From the NCBI GenBank assembly GCA_016929815.1, contig JAFGIC010000281.1:1-6462 (forward strand): a stretch of DNA of 6,462 nt, given 5' to 3'. Source of the stretch: Deltaproteobacteria bacterium. GTDB taxonomy: Bacteria > Desulfobacterota > DSM-4660 > Desulfatiglandales > HGW-15. Of this stretch, positions 1 to 6,462 are shown in pieces. The translations under genes were made by a program, and so were the position numbers. The stretch's first letter is position 1. Each line of letters opens with the position of its first letter. The notes beneath the pieces were generated by a model, which was not told where the DNA came from, did not search any database, and saw only the letters and a program-made list of their open reading frames with translations.

Positions 1-766
1 CATAAAATGCCTTTTCCCGCGCAACAATCACATCGGGGTTGTAAGACATCACCTGCTCTATATTGATCTTCTCCATTCCATAGGAATCCCTTGACTCGCA
101 ATGATAGACATTCTTAGCCCCGGCAATACTGATAATCTCGGAATGCCATGAATTGTCACATTCCGTGTTCAGCCCGTCATTTCCCTCGGCATAATATACC
201 CTCGGTCTTTGATCCTCAGGGATTGTCTCCAGGGTTTCCTTTACCTTTCTGAGCGTATCGTCGGCGTAATCCCTCAGCAACCTGCCCCGCTCTTGCCTGC
301 CGAGCACCTCACCCATAAACAAAAAGGCCTCCCCGTAATCATCGATATCCTCAAGCACCACATTCACGGCCGGTATGGGGAGACTCTTCATCATTATCTT
401 TTCGGTATTTTTACTTATCCCGTTTTTATTATCGACCCACAGGAATATAATATCGGGAGATGCATTCAGGATCATCTCCACATTTGCAATATTGCCCTGG
501 CCGTAAAATCCGCCCAGAACGGGCAATTCCTGTATCTTTATATTGAGATATTCCTTCTCCTCGCTCGTCAAACGATAATTAAGTCCTGAAAGGAGATCAG
601 GGTCTATGGCATATATCATATATGTCAGTGCAGGCGATCCGCTGAATACCTTGTTTATCTTATCCGGGATAGAGACCTTCTTTCCGGTCATATCCGTGAT
701 TTCCCTTGCATGGACAGGGGATGCAAAAATCAATACTGCCGTGATTAATCCTATTAAAATCTTCAT
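1..766 (-). CDS. Periplasmic substrate-binding protein of a BtuF/FecB/MolA-type ABC importer (3' end outside window)
   Basis: The reading frame is open for 255 codons from the ATG at 764-766 to the left edge, so the C-terminus is missing; family members are usually about 300-370 residues. Residues 1-20 form a signal peptide (hydrophobic ILIGLITAVLIFA core, VHA cleavage site, then REITD). The mature protein begins with the family pattern 'REITDMTGKKVSIPDKINKV'. It continues with 'PVLGGFYGQGNIANVEMILNASPDIIF', and near residues 196-225 has 'RVYYAEGNDGLNT' and 'SEIISIAGAKNVY', all typical of class III (TroA/BtuF-like) binding proteins. This fold binds B12, haem, siderophores or, in Haemophilus MolA, molybdate/tungstate. 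The start is supported by a strong AGGAGGTGA ribosome site inside the preceding methyltransferase gene; the two genes overlap as ATGA, implying translational coupling. The ModE-like operator upstream of the operon makes an oxyanion or a Mo/W complex the favoured ligand, by inference. An iron-siderophore or corrinoid ligand is the alternative. Confidence 0.9.
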   Translation of the reverse strand, partial: MKILIGLITAVLIFASPVHAREITDMTGKKVSIPDKINKVFSGSPALTYMIYAIDPDLLSGLNYRLTSEEKEYLNIKIQELPVLGGFYGQGNIANVEMILNASPDIIFLWVDNKNGISKNTEKIMMKSLPIPAVNVVLEDIDDYGEAFLFMGEVLGRQERGRLLRDYADDTLRKVKETLETIPEDQRPRVYYAEGNDGLNTECDNSWHSEIISIAGAKNVYHCESRDSYGMEKINIEQVMSYNPDVIVAREKAFY

Positions 767-1611
767 CCCCTCACCTCCTGATCCCACCATATCACCGCCC
801 ATTTAAAGGACTTTTTGTATTCGATTACGGATTTGCCTCCCTTTATGATCATGTTTTTGCGAAGATATTGATCAAGGTTATACTCTTCCTCTAAGGTCAT
901 CTCATTCAGCATCCATTTGAAATAATCCCCTGCGCTGCCGAAGTCATCAAAGATCCTGGCACTTTCTTCAGGGATAAAAGAGATACCGGCATGGATGCCC
1001 ATCTCATAAAGAAGATTATATACATATATATAGTCCACTGAAGGGATCAGTTCTCTTCCTATGGCATCGAAAATCCGCCTGTCATAAGGCCCGTCTCCGA
1101 CTATCGTCGAGATATAAACACGCTTTCTGGCGACATTTTTCAATTTCATTATGGCGCCATGTACATCGTCCACGGAAAGTGAGCGGGAGGCTATGGCTAC
1201 ATCATGAAGGCCTATATTCATCTCAGCCCAGTCATCATCCCAGCCTGCCTTAATGGTGTTTATATTATTAATGCCTCGCCTTTGAGCCTCAGACCCCAGC
1301 ATCTCCAGCATCCTGTCCGAATAATCCACAGCGGTTATCTTCTTTACTCTGGCGGCCAGGGGCAGGGCCAGGGTGCCGCCACCGCATCCCATATCGATGA
1401 CAGTCCAGTCTGATCGCGGCTCCATTATCTTTAGAAAGGCGTCAGGATAGGCCGTCTTGCCCGCGTGGTCAACAAAAGAGGCAGCCCTTTTGTCCCAGTA
1501 GTACTGGCCCGGTTCATTTTTTTTTGGCCTTCTGTCTCTTATCTTTTTTATAATCCCATTCCAGTCGATATCTGAAATGTCCGTTATTTCTTTTTTCCTA
1601 ATACCGTGCAT
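763..1611 (-). CDS. Class I SAM-dependent methyltransferase in the FmdE/ABC-importer operon
   Basis: This encodes 282 residues with a Rossmann-type methyltransferase core. Motif I, 'VIDMGCGGGTLALPLA', lies at residues 71-86, and the acidic end of strand 2, 'ITAVDYSDRMLEML', puts the likely ribose-binding Asp at D96. The ~70 residues before motif I contain 'YYWDKRAASF', a short helical lead-in common in small-molecule methyltransferases. The C-terminus 'FKWAVIWWDQ' is a recurrent ending of a methyltransferase group found beside metal-importer genes. There is no signal peptide, so it acts in the cytoplasm. Its stop overlaps the start of the binding-protein gene by four bases, and it follows the FmdE gene after 60 bp. 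The annotated ATG lacks a good Shine-Dalgarno at normal spacing (a GGGGACAAG lies about 12 bases away), so initiation may be weak or the start may lie further in. The substrate is unknown; a metallophore, cofactor or tetrapyrrole is possible but cannot be read from sequence. Confidence 0.88.
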   Translation of the reverse strand: MHGIRKKEITDISDIDWNGIIKKIRDRRPKKNEPGQYYWDKRAASFVDHAGKTAYPDAFLKIMEPRSDWTVIDMGCGGGTLALPLAARVKKITAVDYSDRMLEMLGSEAQRRGINNINTIKAGWDDDWAEMNIGLHDVAIASRSLSVDDVHGAIMKLKNVARKRVYISTIVGDGPYDRRIFDAIGRELIPSVDYIYVYNLLYEMGIHAGISFIPEESARIFDDFGSAGDYFKWMLNEMTLEEEYNLDQYLRKNMIIKGGKSVIEYKKSFKWAVIWWDQEVRG

Positions 1612-1622
1612 AGATTTTGCTA

Positions 1623-1665
1623 CTTGTCCCCTTGACCCCCCTTGAACCCTCGAACCCTTGGCACC
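1623..1665. repeat. Short degenerate tandem repeat, unit about CTTGAACC
   Basis: Five successive imperfect copies of an 8-10 base unit are visible on the plus strand: CTTGTCCC, CTTGACCCCC, CTTGAACC, CTCGAACC and CTTGGCACC. They fill most of the 60-bp gap between the FmdE stop and the methyltransferase start. In the direction of transcription the unit reads as GGTTCAAG-like, G-rich. Such simple intergenic repeats are familiar from Desulfobacterota-like genomes, but no function is established. The repeat lies where the methyltransferase leader would be and may hinder or space ribosome entry. Confidence 0.6.
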
Positions 1666-1671
1666 TTTCTT

Positions 1672-2265
1672 TTATGGATTCACAGGCTGGTAATACCTTT
1701 TCCCTTCTGCGCACGGCCTGCACAGATATTTTCCGTCCACCGTTACATCCCTCATGTCAAGGACCCGCTCCCCGCATATGGCGCAGGGCACAGACTTCAA
1801 AGGAGACCCCGGCATATCCTCAGGGCTTATCTCCACCTTGACCTCTGAAACGGCAAACAGCTCGTCATCTGTTCTATTTAAATAATCAAGTGTGCGCGGA
1901 TTATTTTGGATCATCTCTCGAGTAATTAATTCATTCCCGTCATTATTCCTTTCAGCTACCCTGACGGCCTTTCCAGTCTTTAGGTTTATAAAAGTAGCTG
2001 CCATCTTCCCGTAATCCATTATCTTCATGGTCCGTTTGCCGGGCCGGCACCCTGTTACGGACAAAATCGCGTCGGCAGCGCACCTGTCCATCTCCACAAA
2101 GACCATGATATTTTTCCTGTCCTTGCCCTTCGGATCACTGATCCCGATGGCATTCAAACCCAGGATGGACATCCGTACGCCCATCCTGGCGCCTGCGCAC
2201 AGGCTTCCGTGGAACAATCTTGCCTCCTCAAGGCATTTATCCAGATCAAGACTGTTTTCTTTCAT
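1672..2265 (-). CDS. FmdE-domain protein with C-terminal Cys4 zinc-finger-like module
   Basis: This encodes 197 residues. The N-terminal FmdE domain (formylmethanofuran dehydrogenase subunit E family) is recognised by 'FHGSLCAGARMGVRM' at residues 18-32 (H19 and C23 being the conserved metal-ligand-like pair), by 'DRCAADAILSVTGC' at 60-73 (C62, C73), and by 'RTMKIMDYGKMAATF' following it. Residues 161-185 add CxxC...CxxC (C161, C164, C182, C185), a treble-clef or zinc-ribbon-like tail seen in many bacterial FmdE proteins. In methanogens FmdE is encoded with Mo/W formylmethanofuran dehydrogenase; bacterial homologues have no settled function but recur near Mo/W genes. The ATG is preceded by AAAGGA at suitable spacing. 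It is the first gene of the operon and sits directly downstream of a ModE-like operator. No signal peptide is present, so it is cytoplasmic. A role in handling Mo/W delivered by the importer is inference. Confidence 0.9.
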   Translation of the reverse strand: MKENSLDLDKCLEEARLFHGSLCAGARMGVRMSILGLNAIGISDPKGKDRKNIMVFVEMDRCAADAILSVTGCRPGKRTMKIMDYGKMAATFINLKTGKAVRVAERNNDGNELITREMIQNNPRTLDYLNRTDDELFAVSEVKVEISPEDMPGSPLKSVPCAICGERVLDMRDVTVDGKYLCRPCAEGKRYYQPVNP

Positions 2266-2309
2266 TTAAAATCCTTTATTCTCAATTCAATATCCAAGCC
2301 GCATCTTTT

Positions 2310-2335
2310 CCGTTATATTTCCCAAAATATAACGG
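2310..2335. promoter_or_regulatory. ModE-like molybdate-responsive operator
   Basis: A perfect 11-bp inverted repeat (arms 2310-2320 and 2325-2335) has a 4-base centre, CCCA. Its core reads CGTTATAT-N8-ATATAACG. This matches the ModE box as I recall it from the E. coli molybdate-transport promoter (CGTTATAT-N8-ACATAACG) in half-site sequence, spacing and overall length. It lies 45 bp upstream of the FmdE start codon and just downstream of a TTGACT hexamer on the minus strand, so a bound dimer would cover the -10 region, as expected for repression by Mo-loaded ModE. The sequence is seen directly; the regulator's identity is inference, since no modE gene is in the window. Confidence 0.75.
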
Positions 2336-2339
2336 CCCT

Positions 2340-2363
2340 AGTCAAGTATTTTTTTAAAAAATA
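2340..2363 (-). promoter_or_regulatory. Putative -35 element and A/T-tract for the FmdE operon
   Basis: On the minus strand a TTGACT hexamer (plus positions 2340-2345) is a near-consensus sigma-70 -35 element. Immediately upstream of it is an A/T tract (2347-2363, 8-base arms T-rich then A-rich around one T) that resembles an UP element. A -10 element at normal spacing would fall inside the ModE-like box; no clean TATAAT is present at 16-18 bp, so the core promoter is tentative. The plus-strand DUF374 promoter must lie in the remaining AT-rich 2364-2515, where I see no convincing pair of hexamers. Confidence 0.4.
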
Positions 2364-2529
2364 TTCATTTTATTGTATTACGATGGCGCAATGCCCCTAA
2401 CATTACGAAATTACGCGATAAATTCCATTACTTATTTCTTGCCATATATGCTCATGTAATATAGATTTATTCGGAATAGAAAAAAGATTTCTAAATATTC
2501 CTGATATTCAGTAAACAGACAGGGGGAGC

Positions 2530-3240
2530 ATGTCCTCAAAAGACTCAGAAAAATCCAGACACAAATGGTATGATCCGGTATTATTCTGGTTTCTGATACC
2601 TCTTTTTTCTATTTTTGTAAGGCTTCTCTATATCTCCTGCAGGATAGTCAGGCTGGAAGGCGCGGAAAATGAAAGAAAGGCCATTGAGATATCGGGTGAC
2701 AGGGTCATATACGCCTCATGGCATCAGAGGCTTTTCTATCAGATCCACAGACTGCGAAGGCGCAGGATAACAGTAATGATCAGCCAAAGCCGTGACGGCG
2801 AATACATAGCAAGGCTCGTGAACTGGCTGGGATTAAGAGACGTAAGGGGCTCTTCAACCAGGGGAGGGGTTGACGCACTTAAGGACCTTGTCAGGAGCAT
2901 CAGAAACGGCGCTAACGGTGGGATGATCCCTGACGGACCCACAGGCCCGGCCCGGGAGACAAAGATCGGGACAATAATCCTATCCCGCATGACAGGCGCG
3001 CCCATCATCCCCATCTCATGGGGCGCGGATCGCTGCTGGGTGTTCAACTCCTGGGACAGGTTCATGATCCCCAAGCCCTTTGCCCGCATCTCCTATTATT
3101 ACGGGGAACCTATCATTGTGCCCCGTTCCGCAAAAACCCCTGAGATGGAGGAACTCCGGAGGCTCCTTGATGAAAGGTTGAATGACATAACACGCCAATG
3201 CGATGATTTTTTCGGCATGCAACGTCCTTATAAAAAGTAA
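2530..3240 (+). CDS. DUF374 family lysophospholipid-acyltransferase-like inner-membrane protein
   Basis: This encodes 236 residues, the usual length for DUF374 proteins (COG2121), a branch of the glycerolipid/lipid A acyltransferase superfamily. One N-terminal hydrophobic segment at about residues 16-36 anchors it in the inner membrane. Family signatures follow in order: 'YASWHQRLFY' at 61-70, where the His replaces the classical HX4D start; 'ISQSRDGEYIARL' at 84-96; 'RGSSTRGG' at 106-113; and 'MIPDGPTGP' at 132-140, a phosphate/acceptor-binding type loop. 'GAPIIPISWGAD' follows at 156-167. A strong AGGGGGAG ribosome site precedes the ATG by a few bases. It is transcribed divergently from the FmdE operon across a 264-bp AT-rich region and converges on the downstream lipoprotein gene. 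The likely role is acyl transfer in envelope lipid or lipopolysaccharide synthesis; the acceptor is not known. Confidence 0.92.
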   Translation: MSSKDSEKSRHKWYDPVLFWFLIPLFSIFVRLLYISCRIVRLEGAENERKAIEISGDRVIYASWHQRLFYQIHRLRRRRITVMISQSRDGEYIARLVNWLGLRDVRGSSTRGGVDALKDLVRSIRNGANGGMIPDGPTGPARETKIGTIILSRMTGAPIIPISWGADRCWVFNSWDRFMIPKPFARISYYYGEPIIVPRSAKTPEMEELRRLLDERLNDITRQCDDFFGMQRPYKK

Positions 3241-3328
3241 AAATCCCCTGGAGTCAATAACTTCAAGGACCTGATGTTCAAACGTTCCAGGATTCAAGAT
3301 GTAGAAAAGCCGGAAAGCTTGGACGCCA

Positions 3329-3384
3329 GGAGGCTATAAAGCTTAATTGCCTTCCAGCCTCCCAGCATACTGGCATCCCAGCCT
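3329..3384. repeat. Convergent intergenic region with CCAGCNT repeats and a weak stem
   Basis: Between the two convergent genes (3241-3385), three copies of a CCAGC(C/A)T unit occur at 3354-3360, 3362-3368 and 3378-3384. A 7-bp perfect stem (GGAGGCT at 3329-3335 with AGCCTCC at 3356-3362) encloses a 20-base loop. There is no T-run on either side, so a classical rho-independent terminator is not supported, though the stem could contribute to ending transcripts from both directions. The rest of the gap (3241-3328) shows nothing recognisable. Confidence 0.35.
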
Positions 3385-3385
3385 A

Positions 3386-4060
3386 CTACTTCTTCACCGG
3401 AATCTTTATATATCCCTCCATGAGTTTTAGTATCGACACCGGGAGCGAGTAATCCTCTATGACCTCGGCGCTTTTCCCCCTGCCGGGTGTTCGCCCCAGG
3501 AGCATGCCTGTCGCGCCCTCATAGGCCCCTGTGCCTCCGACTATGACATTAATGAGATAGTCCATCTTACCGTCGTCGGCCTCCTTATCCAGGGGCGCCA
3601 TGTTGCCTACAATACCGTCATAGGCATAGATATTCCCATCCTCAAGCATATAAATACAGAAAAGCCTGGTGGCGCCATAAACCTTCACCCATTCATCATT
3701 GAAATAGCTGGGTATAGGATAATCTTTGGCCTCGGGATATCCCAGACCGGCCGTATATTCGGCCCTGCCGAAGGGGTGTATCCAGCCTATGCCTGTATGC
3801 CTTGTCATCTCGCCGCCCGGCCATTTTTCATACAACGCCGCCCCAGCCTCCATCTCCATGGTTATGGGGATTGTTTTATATGTCACTTCATCGGCAGCCT
3901 GTGCCTGTGCATTAGCGGCAGTATTTGCTGTTAATGCCCCCTGTTCAGGAGCAGCCTTAATCTCCTGTGCGGCACACGATAAAGAAACCAGGGCGAACAA
4001 CAGGGTTAATGATATTAAAGTGAAAACTGCCCAACTGTCAGAATTTTTTAATCTTTCCAT
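3386..4060 (-). CDS. Exported protein, probable lipoprotein, with AOC/dirigent-like barrel motif
   Basis: I choose the ATG at 4058-4060, giving 224 residues, because GGGAGGGG lies just upstream; an ATG 16 codons earlier has no such site. Residues 11-29 are a hydrophobic signal segment ending 'VSLSC'; Cys29 could be lipidated, but the lipobox is weak, so cleavage by signal peptidase I is possible. Residues 31-58 form an Ala/Gln-rich, low-complexity linker. The remaining domain (about 60-224) contains 'GGTGAYEGATG' at 175-185, which resembles the glycine-rich strand-turn of allene-oxide-cyclase-like and dirigent-like beta barrels, preceded by aromatic-rich strands such as 'NIYAYDGIVGN'. Only one Cys (C135) lies in the mature domain. 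I do not recognise a specific family; the fold assignment rests on one motif. It stands alone, with a long non-coding region upstream and the convergent DUF374 gene downstream. Confidence 0.8.
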   Translation of the reverse strand: MERLKNSDSWAVFTLISLTLLFALVSLSCAAQEIKAAPEQGALTANTAANAQAQAADEVTYKTIPITMEMEAGAALYEKWPGGEMTRHTGIGWIHPFGRAEYTAGLGYPEAKDYPIPSYFNDEWVKVYGATRLFCIYMLEDGNIYAYDGIVGNMAPLDKEADDGKMDYLINVIVGGTGAYEGATGMLLGRTPGRGKSAEVIEDYSLPVSILKLMEGYIKIPVKK

Positions 4061-4543
4061 TTTCCCCTCCCAATATAAGTGTTGTGATAAAAAGATACTT
4101 TGCCACAATTATAAACCTGATCCGACAAAAGGCGATAGGCTTCAGTCATCCACTAACGGATCATTCAGTTTAAATTACAAAATTCGGGGGAAAATGCAAG
4201 GAAGGATTATTGATTCTTAAGATCAGAATGAAATGCATCCCAAATTGCCGTTATTTATACGTCACATTGCCCCATGACAAGCGATCATCATAAAGATGCA
4301 CGAACATTCGAGAAGGCATTCCCCTGACACGGACAAAGCTCTGACCGTGTTTCCCTTTTTCTCTATTTTTGTGATATTAAAGAGCTTGACTATGAACTTA
4401 AGAAAAGATGATTCAATTCCTGTGCCGTAATTTAAAACCACGGTTTATTATAAGGTTGGGGTGTCTAATGGCCTGTTAATAATAGCTTTATTATAGTTCA
4501 GGATAAAGTCATTAAAGTTAAAGTTACATAGGGATATCCGATT
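4061..4543. other. Non-coding region of about 480 bp upstream of the exported-protein gene
   Basis: No reading frame here has a ribosome site, family motif or credible length on either strand. The region is AT-rich and presumably holds the promoter of the minus-strand exported-protein gene, but I see no clear -35/-10 pair. A weak hairpin (ACACGG at 4327-4332 with CCGTGT at 4345-4350) is followed on the plus strand by a T-rich stretch, which resembles a terminator for plus-strand transcription although no plus-strand gene precedes it. The region could contain decayed sequence or an unrecognised small RNA. Confidence 0.5.
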
Positions 4544-4584
4544 GTGCACAATAACATGTGCATCGATGCACATGTTATTGTGCA

Positions 4585-4585
<1 letters not shown>
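4544..4585. repeat. 42-bp perfect palindrome abutting the hydroxylase stop codon
   Basis: Bases 4544-4585 equal their own reverse complement without a mismatch. Each 21-base arm begins GTGCACAATAAC and the centre is ATCGAT. It touches the last base of the TAG stop (4585-4587) of the minus-strand molybdopterin subunit gene. As RNA it would fold into a hairpin of about 19 base pairs with a minimal loop. No T-run follows on the minus strand, so it is not a standard intrinsic terminator. It could be an mRNA 3'-end structure, a protein-binding site or a small palindromic mobile repeat. Confidence 0.9.
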
Positions 4586-6330
<1,745 letters not shown>

Positions 6331-6462
6331 AAATAGGGGACGTAGGTTAAAAGATGAAAATTATTTTGCATCAATTGAATATGAGTTTTCCTCCGCCAAC
6401 GTCCTTCCTCTCTTAACTGCATGGCTGATAGCAGACGGTGTCAGATTCAGTGCAAGCGCCAG
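6331..6462 (-). mobile_element. Terminal part of a REP-associated/IS200-like transposable element
   Basis: From about 6331 the sequence stops matching the hydroxylase and becomes a transposase 3' end plus a 30-base tail containing AAATAGGGGACGTAGG on the plus strand. Short terminal sequences with a GGGGACGT core accompany Y1-type transposases in many bacterial genomes, as far as I recall. A small stem (CCCT at 6325-6328 with AGGG at 6335-6338) overlaps the proposed junction, and subterminal hairpins are a feature of IS200/IS605-like ends. The exact junction is uncertain by about 10 bases, and the other end is outside the window. Confidence 0.55.
6361..6462 (-). CDS. C-terminal end of a putative REP-associated tyrosine transposase (5' part outside window)
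   Basis: The minus-strand frame entering at the right edge encodes 33 residues and ends at TAA (6361-6363). The peptide 'LTPSAISHAVKRGRTLAEEN' is a helix-turn-helix recognition segment followed by a short helix, typical of the extra C-terminal DNA-binding domain of Y1/REP-associated transposases, where the form 'S-x-I-S-x-A-V-x-R-G' recurs. The catalytic HUH and Tyr motifs would be to the right of the window, so the assignment depends on the tail and on the adjacent GGGGACGT-type end. Alternatives are the C-terminus of another HTH protein or a DnaA-domain-IV-like module. Its frame is the same as that of the truncated hydroxylase, separated from it only by this TAA. Confidence 0.6.
   Translation of the reverse strand: MALALNLTPSAISHAVKRGRTLAEENSYSIDAK

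Noticed and set aside
209..589. 126-codon plus-strand open frame
   Set aside because: It is antisense to the binding-protein gene, whose signal peptide, motifs and ribosome site are convincing.
1617..1848. Two overlapping plus-strand open frames of 68-74 codons
   Set aside because: They lie opposite the FmdE zinc-finger tail, have no family motif, and their composition is that of a shadow frame.
2266..2309. Molybdenum-cofactor or other riboswitch in the FmdE leader
   Set aside because: The leader after the operator is only about 45 bases, too short for a riboswitch, and shows no conserved stem set.
3726..4220. 164-codon plus-strand open frame
   Set aside because: It is mostly antisense to the exported-protein gene, with no ribosome site or recognisable motif; only its last 160 bases extend into the non-coding region.
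4327..4350. Rho-independent terminator on the plus strand
   Set aside because: The stem is only 6 bp with a 12-base loop, the T-rich tail is interrupted, and no plus-strand gene precedes it.

Overview
The window (6462 bp) looks like chromosomal DNA of a mesophilic, probably anaerobic, Gram-negative bacterium. Desulfobacterota or Nitrospirota-like lineages fit best: an FmdE-domain protein, a molybdenum hydroxylase subunit, a DUF374 acyltransferase and short low-complexity intergenic repeats occur together. This placement is inference; no marker gene is present. The layout resembles an accessory metal-metabolism and envelope region edged by a transposable element.

Left part (1-2265, minus strand): three genes read leftwards as one apparent operon: an FmdE-domain protein with a C-terminal zinc-finger-like module, a class I SAM-dependent methyltransferase, and a BtuF/MolA-type periplasmic substrate-binding protein that runs off the left edge. 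The last two overlap by four bases (ATGA). Permease and ATPase genes would be expected just outside the window. Upstream of the FmdE gene, at 2310-2335, lies a perfect inverted repeat (CGTTATAT-N8-ATATAACG core) that matches the ModE molybdate-responsive operator as I remember it. It sits where it would cover the core promoter. This is the most informative signal in the window. It suggests a Mo/W-responsive acquisition operon in which a methyltransferase and an FmdE protein accompany the binding protein.

Middle part (2266-4543): a divergent AT-rich intergenic region separates the operon from a plus-strand DUF374 acyltransferase gene (2530-3240). That gene converges on a minus-strand exported protein or lipoprotein gene (3386-4060) with a C-terminal glycine-rich motif resembling allene-oxide-cyclase/dirigent-like barrels. 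About 480 bp upstream of that gene appear to be non-coding.

Right part (4544-6462): a minus-strand molybdopterin-binding subunit of the xanthine dehydrogenase/aldehyde oxidase/4-hydroxybenzoyl-CoA reductase family keeps its catalytic C-terminal region but has lost its N-terminal ~200 residues. Upstream it is replaced by the 3' end of a putative REP-associated (Y1/IS200-like) transposase gene and that element's terminal sequence. A 21-bp, three-copy purine-rich tandem repeat lies inside its coding region. A 42-bp perfect palindrome abuts its stop codon.

As a working model, the FmdE operon would supply molybdenum or tungsten under ModE-type control, and the hydroxylase would be a molybdenum-using enzyme that is now probably inactivated by transposon activity.
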